DNA of 64,000 bases from Patescibacteria group bacterium (GTDB lineage: Bacteria; Patescibacteriota; Microgenomatia; UBA1406; GWC2-37-13), in the NCBI GenBank assembly GCA_025057905.1, contig JANWUX010000001.1, positions 146,155-210,154 of the forward strand, given 5' to 3'. A program made the position numbers and the translations under genes. Below, piece after piece: positions 1 through 6,926 of this stretch; positions within the stretch are counted from its first letter, which is position 1, and each line of letters begins with the position of its first letter. A model generated the notes under the pieces. The model made no database searches and had not been told where the DNA came from. It saw only the letters and a program-made list of their open reading frames with translations.

Positions 1-472
1 TAACACCTTTTGCACCACTTTCCATCACTTTGTTCATTGCCAAATGAACAACAGACCGATGGGGAAGATTTTTTATCAATCTCTCCGCAATCCATTGAGC
101 AACATAGTAGGCGCTTAGATAAGGCTTTTTTACCTGTTCGATTTTTATGTCAATTTTGATATCTCTTCCTTTTTCTGTTTTTTTCAGAATCGGCTCAATC
201 ATTTTCTTAATTTCCTCTAACCCTTTACCGCCTTTGCCGATTATAACTCCTGGTTTTACTGAGTGAATAATCAAAGTAATTTTGTTTATCGCTCTTTCGA
301 TCTCAATTTGGGTGACAGCAGCGAACGAAAGTTTCTCTCTTAAGACCTCTCTTATCTTGAGATCAGAAATCAGCGTCTCTCGATATCTTTTTTTGTCAGA
401 AAAAAACCATCTTGATGACCAATTGTAGAGGCCACCCAGCCTAAATCCAATCGGATGGACTTTTTGACCCAT
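1..472 (-). CDS. rpsC: 30S ribosomal protein S3 (C-terminus outside window)
   Basis: uS3 of the small-subunit head, which helps form the mRNA entry channel. Reading leftward from the ATG at 470-472, the protein opens MGQKVHPIGFRLG, the family's typical N-terminus. A KH-type RNA-binding loop GKGGKG follows near residues 79-84. About 157 residues are visible and no stop is reached, so the C-terminal domain lies before the window. It follows rplV by 12 bases, the standard L22-S3 order. The start is fixed by family homology; there is no clear Shine-Dalgarno sequence. Confidence 0.95.
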   Translation of the reverse strand, partial: MGQKVHPIGFRLGGLYNWSSRWFFSDKKRYRETLISDLKIREVLREKLSFAAVTQIEIERAINKITLIIHSVKPGVIIGKGGKGLEEIKKMIEPILKKTEKGRDIKIDIKIEQVKKPYLSAYYVAQWIAERLIKNLPHRSVVHLAMNKVMESGAKGV

Positions 473-484
473 ACCTTATAAAAA

Positions 485-925
485 CTATTTTTTCAGAATT
501 TGTGTCTTCTTTTGAGAAATTTGATTTTTTTCTAACGATCTCTTAGCAAGTTCCGGTAATTGACTTTCTTTTACCAAAGATCGATCCCCAATCTTTGGTT
601 CAAGAACAATCTCAAGGTGACTTCTTCGCCTTTTAATTGGTCTGATTGTTCCTCGTGGACCTGGACGATATCTTTTTAACTTTATACCTTCATCAACTTT
701 TAAGGTCTTAAATTTTAGCAAATTAGCATCTAATTTTAAAGCCTGCTTAGCGTTGTTTATTGCTGATTTGATTGCCTGGTAAAGAATCTTGGCCGCTTTA
801 AGCCGAGAGTAAAAAAGATAATCAAGACTTTTCATTGGCGAAAGATTTTTTATTGATGGTAGTAATGATCTCAATTTTTTTGGAGGAATAGGTAAGTTCC
901 TGAGATAAGTTTTTGACTTACTCAT
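485..925 (-). CDS. rplV: 50S ribosomal protein L22
   Basis: uL22, which lines the peptide exit tunnel. The 146-residue protein carries the L22 core (AINNAKQALKLDA, then VDEGIKLKRYRPGPRG and the hairpin segment ending KRRRSHLEIVLE). A lysine-rich tail of about 35 residues follows, making it longer than the usual ~110. It starts only 3 bases after the rplB stop. In nearly all bacteria rpsS sits between rplB and rplV, and here there is no room for it. The start matches the family's N-terminus. Confidence 0.95.
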   Translation of the reverse strand: MSKSKTYLRNLPIPPKKLRSLLPSIKNLSPMKSLDYLFYSRLKAAKILYQAIKSAINNAKQALKLDANLLKFKTLKVDEGIKLKRYRPGPRGTIRPIKRRRSHLEIVLEPKIGDRSLVKESQLPELAKRSLEKNQISQKKTQILKK

Positions 926-928
926 TTT

Positions 929-1699
929 TTATTTTCTTCTTTTAACAATTAAATAATCAGTTCGATGGTTCTTCTTTCTTGTTTTCTTGCCCCGAGCTGG
1001 TTTTCCCCATGGAGTTTTTGGCGGCATACCCTCACCAGTTCTTCCCTCTCCGCCCCCATGAGGATGGCTGCGTGGATTTTGAGCTGTCCCTCTAACGGTG
1101 GGTCTTATCCCCATCAATCTACTTCGCCCAGCTTTACCAATTTTTTCTTCTTTTTTTTCTATGTTACCTACCTGACCAATGGTGGCAAAACAATCGTTTA
1201 AAAATCTTTTTATCTCTCCAGAAGGGAGCTTTATTTGTGTGTACTTTTCTTCATGGGCAACCACAATACCACTGGCACCAGCACTTCTGATCACTTGCCC
1301 TCCTTGACCTGGATATTTCTCAATGTTGTGAACATTGATACTAACAGGTATGTTTTTCAATGGCAGAGCATTTCCAACCTTTATCTCAGCTTTCTCACTA
1401 GCGATGATCTTGTCACCTACCTTCAAGCCATTGGGTTGAAGAATGTATCTGAGTTCTCCATCGGTGTATTTGATCAGGGCGATAAAGCAGTTTCTATTTG
1501 GATCTTTTTCTATTCTGATTATTTCTCCTTCAATATCTCTTTTGTCTCGACGAAAGTCGATTATTCGATAGTATCTTTTCTGGCGACCACCTTGGTGCCG
1601 AACCGAGATTCTACCTTGATTGTCTCTGCCAGAGTGTTTTTTTAGGATGACTCTCAGGCTTTTGACTGGTTGAGCGCTTTTGTTAACTAACTCATTCAT
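929..1699 (-). CDS. rplB: 50S ribosomal protein L2
   Basis: uL2, a large-subunit protein beside the peptidyl-transferase centre. The 256 residues are slightly shorter than the usual ~273. The conserved C-terminal signature is present: PTVRGTAQNP, then HPHGGGEGR with the functional histidine, then TPWGKPARGKKTRKK. The middle holds the OB/SH3-like segment with GRDNQGRIS and GQGGQVIRSAG. The N-terminus is trimmed and begins MNELVNKSAQPVKSLR. It lies 3 bases after rplW in the S10-type operon. No convincing Shine-Dalgarno sequence precedes the ATG. Confidence 0.97.
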   Translation of the reverse strand: MNELVNKSAQPVKSLRVILKKHSGRDNQGRISVRHQGGRQKRYYRIIDFRRDKRDIEGEIIRIEKDPNRNCFIALIKYTDGELRYILQPNGLKVGDKIIASEKAEIKVGNALPLKNIPVSINVHNIEKYPGQGGQVIRSAGASGIVVAHEEKYTQIKLPSGEIKRFLNDCFATIGQVGNIEKKEEKIGKAGRSRLMGIRPTVRGTAQNPRSHPHGGGEGRTGEGMPPKTPWGKPARGKKTRKKNHRTDYLIVKRRK

Positions 1700-1702
1700 A
1701 GC

Positions 1703-1993
1703 TTAGGTCTTTGGAAAAACTTCTATCTTACCCTCCTCTAGCTTTACAAAGGCTATCTTTTCTGGCGATTGACTTTTTTGTTTTAATCTATTTTTTCCCA
1801 CTCTAATTTTTTTTCCTTTTCTTATGAATGTCCTGACAATCTTTACTTTCACCTGGTATAACTGCTCAATCGCTTGTTTTATCTGAGTTTTTCTGGCTCT
1901 CAGGTTAACTTTGAAGGCATAATGATCATCTTTAACAAGATTTGTCGTTTTTTCAGTTATGATAGGCTCAATGATGATATCCTTTAGATTCAT
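1703..1993 (-). CDS. rplW: 50S ribosomal protein L23
   Basis: uL23 sits at the tunnel exit, where trigger factor and SRP dock. The 96 residues fit the family. Recognisable parts are the N-terminal IIEPIITEKTTNL, then YAFKVNLRARKTQIKQAIEQLY, read here as two adjacent blocks (YAFKVNLRARKTQ and IKQAIEQLY), and the C-terminal strand. It lies between rplD (22 bases upstream) and rplB (3 bases downstream) in the standard order. The bases before the ATG (AAGAG) are at best a weak Shine-Dalgarno. Confidence 0.95.
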   Translation of the reverse strand: MNLKDIIIEPIITEKTTNLVKDDHYAFKVNLRARKTQIKQAIEQLYQVKVKIVRTFIRKGKKIRVGKNRLKQKSQSPEKIAFVKLEEGKIEVFPKT

Positions 1994-2015
1994 CTCTTAA
2001 TTTAAACCGAAAGTG

Positions 2016-2744
2016 CTAATGAGTAACTTGAAAAATTTTTTTTATTTCATCGATAGCGCTTTCAAAGATAATTATTTGATGACAATTGAGAATTTGATAG
2101 GTATTAATCATTCTCGCTTCAATAAAGTCAGTCTTTGGAATATTTCTAAGGGAGAGGATAAATTCTTGTGATAATTTAGGAAGGATAAAAAGAACCTTCT
2201 TTCCTTTTAAGCCGAGTTTTTCTAGAAAACGATTGATAATCTTGGTTTTTGGTTTGTCGATTTTTAAAGCTTCATCATCAAGAATGATGATATTTTCATT
2301 TTTAAATTGAAAGGAAAGAGCGCTTATGATTGATTTTTTGTTTTGTTTTTTGTTTATCTTTAGTGAGAAGTCTTTTGGTTTTGGTCCACCAACAACGCCG
2401 CCGCCGACAAAAATTGGTGCTTTAATATCGCCATGCCTGGCTCGACCGGTCCCTTTCTGTCGATAAATTTTTCTAGTTGAGCCGGCGACCTCACCTCGGG
2501 TTTTAGTTGAGGCAGTCCCTTGTCTTTGATTAAAGAGATAAACTCTAACAGTTTGAGCCATAAGCTTTTCATTGATTGTCGTTTTGAATATTTGTGGTGG
2601 CAGATTGATATTTCCTGTTTGATTTCCCTCAAGATCATAGATTAGCAAGTTTGTATCCTCATTCTTTTTTCTGCCTCTGATCGCAATTCTCTTTTTTGGT
2701 GAAATATCGCTTTTATTTTTTTTATCTTTTTCTTGACTAATCAT
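2016..2744 (-). CDS. rplD: 50S ribosomal protein L4 with N-terminal extension
   Basis: uL4, whose internal loop reaches the exit tunnel. The L4 core starts near residue 33 (NLLIYDLEGNQTG). It includes the loop signature RQGTASTKTRGEVAGS, then RQKGTGRARHG, and the C-terminal nucleotide-fold segment. A basic, probably disordered extension of about 30 residues precedes the core, making 242 residues against the usual ~205. The ATG overlaps the end of rplC by 8 bases, which suggests translational coupling. In Escherichia coli L4 controls its own operon through the S10 leader; whether it acts on the structured leader ahead of rplC here cannot be told. Confidence 0.95.
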   Translation of the reverse strand: MISQEKDKKNKSDISPKKRIAIRGRKKNEDTNLLIYDLEGNQTGNINLPPQIFKTTINEKLMAQTVRVYLFNQRQGTASTKTRGEVAGSTRKIYRQKGTGRARHGDIKAPIFVGGGVVGGPKPKDFSLKINKKQNKKSIISALSFQFKNENIIILDDEALKIDKPKTKIINRFLEKLGLKGKKVLFILPKLSQEFILSLRNIPKTDFIEARMINTYQILNCHQIIIFESAIDEIKKIFQVTH

Positions 2745-3432
2745 TTCTCAAATCTGAAACTACTTCTAGCAATCCACCACAAACCCCGGGCACAAATCCT
2801 TTGATCATAAGATGATCATCGCTTACGTCAATCACCTCTAATCCCTTGATAGTGACTCGCTCATTCCCCATCCGACCGGCCATTCTTTTACCTTTGAAGA
2901 TTCTTCCGGGAGTCGTTGTCATTCCAACTGATCCTGGTGCTCGTTCATGTTGTGACTGACCGTGAGTTCTTGGCCCACCAGCAAAACCATACCTCTTAAA
3001 AACACCCTGGAACCCCTTGCCCTTGGAGGTACCTGAAACAACGACTTTTTCGCCTTTCTTGAAAAAAAAATTTGGTTTTAACTTATCACCAATAAAAACC
3101 TTCGTTCCTGAATCGTTAATAATTCCCCTTTTTTCTCCCTCTTCGATTACCTTGAATTTAGCCTCTCTTCCGTTCTTGTCAAGTCTTATTTCCTTCAAAA
3201 AACGAAGGAGAATTTGTATACTAGCTTTTTTTAATTCTCCCTTGATCGGTTTTTTTATTCTTTTCGTTTTTTTTATCCCGAGTTTTACTGAAAAATAGCC
3301 ATTCTTTTCTTTTGTCTTGATGCCAATCAAATAACAATCGTCAGCCTTGATATAAGTCACCGGCACTCTTTCCCCCTTCTGATTAAAAACCTGAGACTGA
3401 CCTTCTTTAATTCCCAGAATAAAGCCGGCCAT
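2737..3432 (-). CDS. rplC: 50S ribosomal protein L3
   Basis: uL3, which reaches into the peptidyl-transferase region. The 231-residue protein opens MAGFILGIKEGQSQVF, equivalent to the family's start. It carries GTSKGKGFQGVFKRYGFAGG, then THGQSQHERAPGSVG and TPGRIFKGKRMAGRMG, all L3 hallmarks. The start codon sits 3 bases after a seven-T tract that closes a GC-rich hairpin, so no Shine-Dalgarno can lie in the usual window. A consensus promoter about 95 bases upstream suggests rplC begins its own transcript with a structured leader. Confidence 0.96.
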   Translation of the reverse strand: MAGFILGIKEGQSQVFNQKGERVPVTYIKADDCYLIGIKTKEKNGYFSVKLGIKKTKRIKKPIKGELKKASIQILLRFLKEIRLDKNGREAKFKVIEEGEKRGIINDSGTKVFIGDKLKPNFFFKKGEKVVVSGTSKGKGFQGVFKRYGFAGGPRTHGQSQHERAPGSVGMTTTPGRIFKGKRMAGRMGNERVTIKGLEVIDVSDDHLMIKGFVPGVCGGLLEVVSDLRND

Positions 3433-3435
3433 TTT

Positions 3436-3480
3436 AAAAAAAGGCCCCAGATTGGGGCGTAGATTGGTCTTCCAATCTGG
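3436..3480 (-). promoter_or_regulatory. Two-hairpin leader ending in a terminator-like stem before rplC
   Basis: On the minus strand a first hairpin pairs AGATTGG with CCAATCT around a 4-base loop (3461-3478). A second pairs GCCCC with GGGGC around AATCT (3444-3458) and is followed by seven T (3436-3442). In addition CCAGATTGG (3472-3480) is complementary to CCAATCTGG (3447-3455), a 9-bp pairing that excludes both hairpins. This is the layout of a transcription attenuator or ribosomal-protein leader. The rplC ATG follows 3 bases later. The pairings are read directly; the regulatory role is inferred. It could instead be a plain terminator for the tuf-rpsJ transcript. Confidence 0.7.
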
Positions 3481-3528
3481 AATAAAAAACTATCTAATTT
3501 TCAATCTTTTTCATTTTTTCAACACTTA

Positions 3529-3557
3529 ATTATACTAAAGTTCTCAGTTTGCGTCAA
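3529..3557 (-). promoter_or_regulatory. Sigma-70 type promoter for rplC
   Basis: Minus strand: -35 TTGACG (3552-3557), 17-base spacer, -10 TATAAT (3529-3534). Expected transcription start is near 3522, giving a leader of about 90 bases that contains a six-codon reading frame (MKKIEN, 3494-3514) and then the paired hairpins. The match to consensus is nearly perfect. Confidence 0.8.
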
Positions 3558-3569
3558 ACAGAGAATATC

Positions 3570-3878
3570 TTACATCTTTAGTTCAACCTCAACTCCAGCG
3601 GGCAGTTCCAGATGAGTCAATGAATCAATCGTCTGATTTGTTGGGTTAATGATGTCAATAATTCGTTTATGTGTTTTTAGGCAAAAATGTTCACGTGAGT
3701 CTTTGTCGATGAAAGGTGAACGATTTACGGTAAAGATTTCTTTCTCAGTCGGTAAGGGGATCGGCCCAACTACCGACGCTCCTGTCCTGATTGCAGTGTC
3801 GACTAATTTTTGACAAGTCTGATCAATTAGTCGACAATCATAAGATTTCAGTTTGATTCTGATGCGCCCTTTTGGCAT
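3570..3878 (-). CDS. rpsJ: 30S ribosomal protein S10
   Basis: uS10 (NusE) of the small-subunit head, also a partner of NusB in antitermination. The 102 residues include [14 protein letters not shown], then [20 protein letters not shown] and the C-terminal [17 protein letters not shown], all family signatures. The length is normal. The gene follows tuf by 58 bases and is separated from rplC by a promoter and leader, so it may belong mainly to the tuf transcript. No Shine-Dalgarno is evident. Confidence 0.96.
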   Translation of the reverse strand: MPKGRIRIKLKSYDCRLIDQTCQKLVDTAIRTGASVVGPIPLPTEKEIFTVNRSPFIDKDSREHFCLKTHKRIIDIINPTNQTIDSLTHLELPAGVEVELKM

Positions 3879-3905
3879 ATAAAAGTGCTCTTTTCTAAAC
3901 CTTTA

Positions 3906-3939
3906 TAAGAAACTCTTGATTTTCCTGAACCGTTTCTTA
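3906..3939 (-). other. Hairpin between tuf and rpsJ
   Basis: TAAGAAAC and GTTTCTTA form a perfect 8-bp inverted repeat around an 18-base loop, beginning at the tuf stop codon. No T-tract follows, so it is not a typical intrinsic terminator. It could stabilise or process the 3' end of the tuf message. The evidence is limited to complementarity in an AT-rich spacer. Confidence 0.35.
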
Positions 3940-5121
3940 CTTAATAATTTTCGTCACCACACCGGCACCGACAGTATGACCACCTTCTCTAATGGCAAAC
4001 TTTAACCCTTGCTCCAAAGCTACTGGATAGATCAGTTTTGCGGTAATTCTCACGTTGTCACCAGGCATTACCATCTCGACTCCGGCTGGGAGAGTGGTCT
4101 CACCGGTGACATCTGTCGTTTTGATGTAAAACTGTGGTCGATAACCACTGAAAAAAGGCGTATGTCTTCCGCCTTCTTCTTTTGTTAAAACATATATCTC
4201 TGCTTCGAACTCAGTATGTGGTGTAATCGTCCCCGGCTTGGCTACTACCTGGCCACGAAAAACCTCATTTTTTTCTATGCCTCTCAGTAGTAACCCAACA
4301 TTGTCACCCGCTCTCGCCTCGTCAAGCGTCTTTCTAAACATTTCGATACCAGTAACGACGGTTTTTTTGGTTTCTCTAAGACCAACAATCTCAACTTCCT
4401 CATTGAGCTTAATTGTTCCTCTCTCGACTCGACCGGTGACGACTGTTCCTCTACCAGAGATTGAAAAGACATCTTCGATTGACATAAGAAAAGGCTGATC
4501 AACTAACCTGACTGGCTCTGGAATGTACTCATCTACTTTGTTTAACAGTTCTTCAATTGATTTAATTGCCTCTGGATCATCTTGAAGGGCTTTAAGGGCA
4601 CTACCTCTAACTACAGGTACTTGATCACCTGGGTATTTGTACTTTGTCAGAAGATCTCGAACCTCCATCTCCACAAGGTCGACTATCTCCTTGTCGGAAA
4701 CCATATCGATTTTGTTCAGGAAGACAACAATGGCTGGCACATTCACTTGCCGAGCCAAAAGGATGTGCTCGCGGGTCTGAGGCATCGGACCGTCAGGAGC
4801 CGAAACCACAAGGATGGCTCCATCCATCTGGGCTGCTCCAGTTATCATGTTTTTTATATAGTCGGCATGACCTGGAGCATCAATGTGAGCGTAGTGCCTT
4901 CTCTCCGTCTCGTACTCACTGTGGTGAAGATTTATTGTCACTCCCCTGGCTCTTTCTTCTGGGGCTTTGTCAATCTCTTCGTACTTTAAAAATTTAGCCA
5001 AACCTCTCTTTGAAAGGACATAATGAAGAGCTGAAGTAAGAGTTGTTTTACCGTGATCAACATGACCAATAGTTCCAATGTTAAGATGAGGTTTTGTGCG
5101 TTGAAATACTCCTTCTGCCAT
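3937..5121 (-). CDS. tuf: Elongation factor Tu
   Basis: The GTPase that delivers aminoacyl-tRNA to the ribosome. The 394 residues are full length. Motifs seen are [11 protein letters not shown] (P-loop, about residues 18-28), the switch region [19 protein letters not shown] and SALKALQ, followed by the two beta-barrel domains ending [10 protein letters not shown]. It is preceded by AAAAGGAGGA (5131-5140), the clearest Shine-Dalgarno in the window, 9 bases before the ATG. A promoter lies upstream. It heads the S10-type cluster and reads away from tRNA-Asp. Confidence 0.99.
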   Translation of the reverse strand: MAEGVFQRTKPHLNIGTIGHVDHGKTTLTSALHYVLSKRGLAKFLKYEEIDKAPEERARGVTINLHHSEYETERRHYAHIDAPGHADYIKNMITGAAQMDGAILVVSAPDGPMPQTREHILLARQVNVPAIVVFLNKIDMVSDKEIVDLVEMEVRDLLTKYKYPGDQVPVVRGSALKALQDDPEAIKSIEELLNKVDEYIPEPVRLVDQPFLMSIEDVFSISGRGTVVTGRVERGTIKLNEEVEIVGLRETKKTVVTGIEMFRKTLDEARAGDNVGLLLRGIEKNEVFRGQVVAKPGTITPHTEFEAEIYVLTKEEGGRHTPFFSGYRPQFYIKTTDVTGETTLPAGVEMVMPGDNVRITAKLIYPVALEQGLKFAIREGGHTVGAGVVTKIIK

Positions 5122-5130
5122 AGATTTTAA

Positions 5131-5140
5131 TCCTCCTTTT
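5131..5140 (-). promoter_or_regulatory. Strong Shine-Dalgarno of tuf
   Basis: AAAAGGAGGA on the minus strand, 9 bases before the ATG. It is notable because most genes in this window have no such sequence, so it shows the organism probably keeps an anti-Shine-Dalgarno 16S rRNA end and uses it selectively. Confidence 0.8.
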
Positions 5141-5197
5141 AATAATTGATAATAAAATAAAATTGACAGTTATGATCAAGTTTACGGCTAACGAATT

Positions 5198-5226
5198 ATA
5201 ATAAGAAGAAAAACCAAAAAAGTCAA
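5198..5226 (-). promoter_or_regulatory. Promoter of tuf
   Basis: Minus strand: -35 TTGACT (5221-5226) and, after 17 bases, -10 TATTAT (5198-5203). An overlapping TATAAT lies 3 bases further downstream, which would make the spacer 20. The start site would leave a leader of about 65-70 bases. Confidence 0.6.
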
Positions 5227-5277
5227 GTAGAATTTCAAAACAAAAAAACTTAGAATGATAATTTTTCTAAATCATGA

Positions 5278-5306
5278 TTGAAATCTCATTTCTGAGGTTA
5301 TAAAAT
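5278..5306 (+). promoter_or_regulatory. Promoter of tRNA-Asp
   Basis: -35 TTGAAA (5278-5283), 17-base spacer, -10 TAAAAT (5301-5306), with the mature tRNA starting 12 bases later. The spacing fits a short 5' leader removed by RNase P. Confidence 0.5.
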
Positions 5307-5318
5307 TGAAAAAAGAAA

Positions 5319-5392
5319 GCGGTCGTAGCTCAATTGGCCAGAGCACTTCCCTGTCACGGAAGGGGCTGCGGGTTCGAGTCCCGTCGATCGCG
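5319..5392 (+). tRNA. tRNA-Asp (GTC)
   Basis: A complete cloverleaf: acceptor GCGGTCG with CGATCGC (one G-U pair), D stem GCTC/GAGC, anticodon stem CTTCC/GGAAG with loop CTGTCAC giving anticodon GTC, T stem GCGGG/CCCGT (one G-U pair) with TTCGAGT. The discriminator is G, as expected for Asp. The 3' CCA is not encoded, in keeping with the cca gene at 34138-35508. It reads divergently from tuf. Confidence 0.95.
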
Positions 5393-5427
5393 CTATTTTT
5401 GGTTAAAAGTTATTCTAAAGATTGAGC

Positions 5428-5985
5428 ATGATGAATATTCCATTTCTCGTTGGCGTAGGGGTTTTGGTTGTAGTCATAATCTACATTATCTCAACCTACA
5501 ATACTTTCATTGCTCTTCGAGCAAGGATTAAAGAGGCTCTCTCTAATATTGACATTCAACTCAAAAGACGAGCTGACCTAATTCCTAATCTCGTTGAAAC
5601 TGTCAAGGGTTATGCCAAGCACGAAAAGGAAGTTATGAATGAGGTAACTAAAGCTCGCTCAAACTTACTGAAAGCTAATTCTTTAGAAGAAAAAGCCAAA
5701 GCCAATAATCAACTAACCGAGGCACTGAAGTCTCTTTTCGCCGTTGCCGAAGCCTATCCCCAACTTCAAGCCAGTCAAAATTTTCTTGCTCTTCAAAGAC
5801 AACTAGAAGACACCGAGGATAAAATTGCCTATTCAAGGCAATTTTATAACACCAACGTTCTTGACTACAACACTTTAATTGAAACATTTCCGTCGAATAT
5901 CGTCGCTTATGTATTCAAATTTAAAGGCCTCGAATTTTTTGAGGCAACAGAGAAAGAAAGGAAAGAAATATCGATCAAATTTTGA
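5428..5985 (+). CDS. lemA: LemA family protein
   Basis: A membrane-anchored coiled-coil protein of unknown biochemical role. One N-terminal transmembrane helix (about residues 5-24) is followed by the LemA domain: [21 protein letters not shown], read as [14 protein letters not shown] and [18 protein letters not shown], then [10 protein letters not shown] near the C-terminus. About 185 residues is normal. I chose the ATG at 5428; an adjacent ATG and an upstream TTG are alternatives. It lies 13 bases before htpX, a common bacterial pairing. The stop is TGA. Confidence 0.93.
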   Translation: MMNIPFLVGVGVLVVVIIYIISTYNTFIALRARIKEALSNIDIQLKRRADLIPNLVETVKGYAKHEKEVMNEVTKARSNLLKANSLEEKAKANNQLTEALKSLFAVAEAYPQLQASQNFLALQRQLEDTEDKIAYSRQFYNTNVLDYNTLIETFPSNIVAYVFKFKGLEFFEATEKERKEISIKF

Positions 5986-5998
5986 AGCTTAAGTAAAA

Positions 5999-6883
5999 AT
6001 GTCCCCCTACGCTCAGATTAGCAATAATGTAAAAAAAACCTGGTTGATTATGATCATTTTTGTCATCATTTTTAGTGGTTTTTTTTATCTCATTGGTCAA
6101 GTTCTAAACTCACCTTGGCTCTATCTTTTGATTGGTTTGACAATCTCAATTCTCTCTGCTGTTGGAAGTTATTTCTTTTCCGATAAGATAGTCCTAACCT
6201 TGATGAGAGCCAGACTAGCAGATAAGAAAGAGTTCTTTGATTTTTACACAACAACAGAAAATCTTTGTCTTGCAGCTGGGTTACCTATGCCTAAACTCTA
6301 TGTGATCGATGATCCAGCACCAAATGCCTTTGCCACCGGCAGAGATCCAAAACACGCTGTTGTCTGTGCCACCACTGGTTTGCTAAGAATGCTTGACCGC
6401 TCTGATATTGAAGGCGTAGTTGCCCATGAGCTTTCTCACATCAAAAACTATGACATCCTTTTGGCAACTATTATTTCCGTCATTGTCGGAACAATCAGTA
6501 TTGTTGCTGATATTGCGCTCAAAAGCTTCTTTTGGGGTAACCGAAGTAATCAAGAAAGAAGAAGTCCACTCTTAATGGTTATCTTCTTCCTCTCTTTAGT
6601 GTTAATTCCCTTAGCGGCAACTTTGATTCAGCTGGCTATTTCCCGAAAAAGAGAGTTTTTAGCGGATGCCTCGGCTGTTTTGCTTACTCGAAATCCAGAG
6701 GGTCTAGCTGATGCTTTAGAAAAAATAAGTCGGTATCAATCTTCAAGATTTATACCCAGTTCTTTTGCTCACTTGTTTATTGTCAATCCCCTGAACTCAA
6801 AAAAAGCTCTCTCATGGTTAGCCAATCTTTTCTCCACTCACCCACCAATAGAAGAGAGAATAAAAATCCTAAGAGGTATGTAG
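5999..6883 (+). CDS. htpX: HtpX-like membrane zinc metalloprotease (M48)
   Basis: A membrane protease of the HtpX/M48B family that degrades misfolded membrane proteins. Two N-terminal transmembrane segments (about 14-33 and 39-60) come first. The zinc motif HELSH is at residues 143-147, with a second hydrophobic pair (about 155-172 and 190-212). The third-ligand region REFLADASAV follows. The C-terminus THPPIEERIKIL is typical. The 294 residues are full length. It follows lemA, with which it commonly occurs. No Shine-Dalgarno is obvious. Confidence 0.94.
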   Translation: MSPYAQISNNVKKTWLIMIIFVIIFSGFFYLIGQVLNSPWLYLLIGLTISILSAVGSYFFSDKIVLTLMRARLADKKEFFDFYTTTENLCLAAGLPMPKLYVIDDPAPNAFATGRDPKHAVVCATTGLLRMLDRSDIEGVVAHELSHIKNYDILLATIISVIVGTISIVADIALKSFFWGNRSNQERRSPLLMVIFFLSLVLIPLAATLIQLAISRKREFLADASAVLLTRNPEGLADALEKISRYQSSRFIPSSFAHLFIVNPLNSKKALSWLANLFSTHPPIEERIKILRGM

Positions 6884-6926
6884 AAAAAGAGTTCTTGATT
6901 GCAAGAGAAAAAGCCTTCTTTCACTA

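Noticed and set aside
965-1645. Two plus-strand open frames opposite rplB
   Set aside because: They are antisense to a clear L2 gene and encode low-complexity or unstructured sequence with no family signal.
4582-4997. Long open frames on the plus strand opposite tuf
   Set aside because: They lie wholly antisense to the highly conserved tuf gene, have no recognisable domains and shadow its codon pattern.
5163-5202. Plus-strand promoter from TTGACA at 5163
   Set aside because: The only TATAAT after it is 28 bases away, too far for a sigma-70 spacer.
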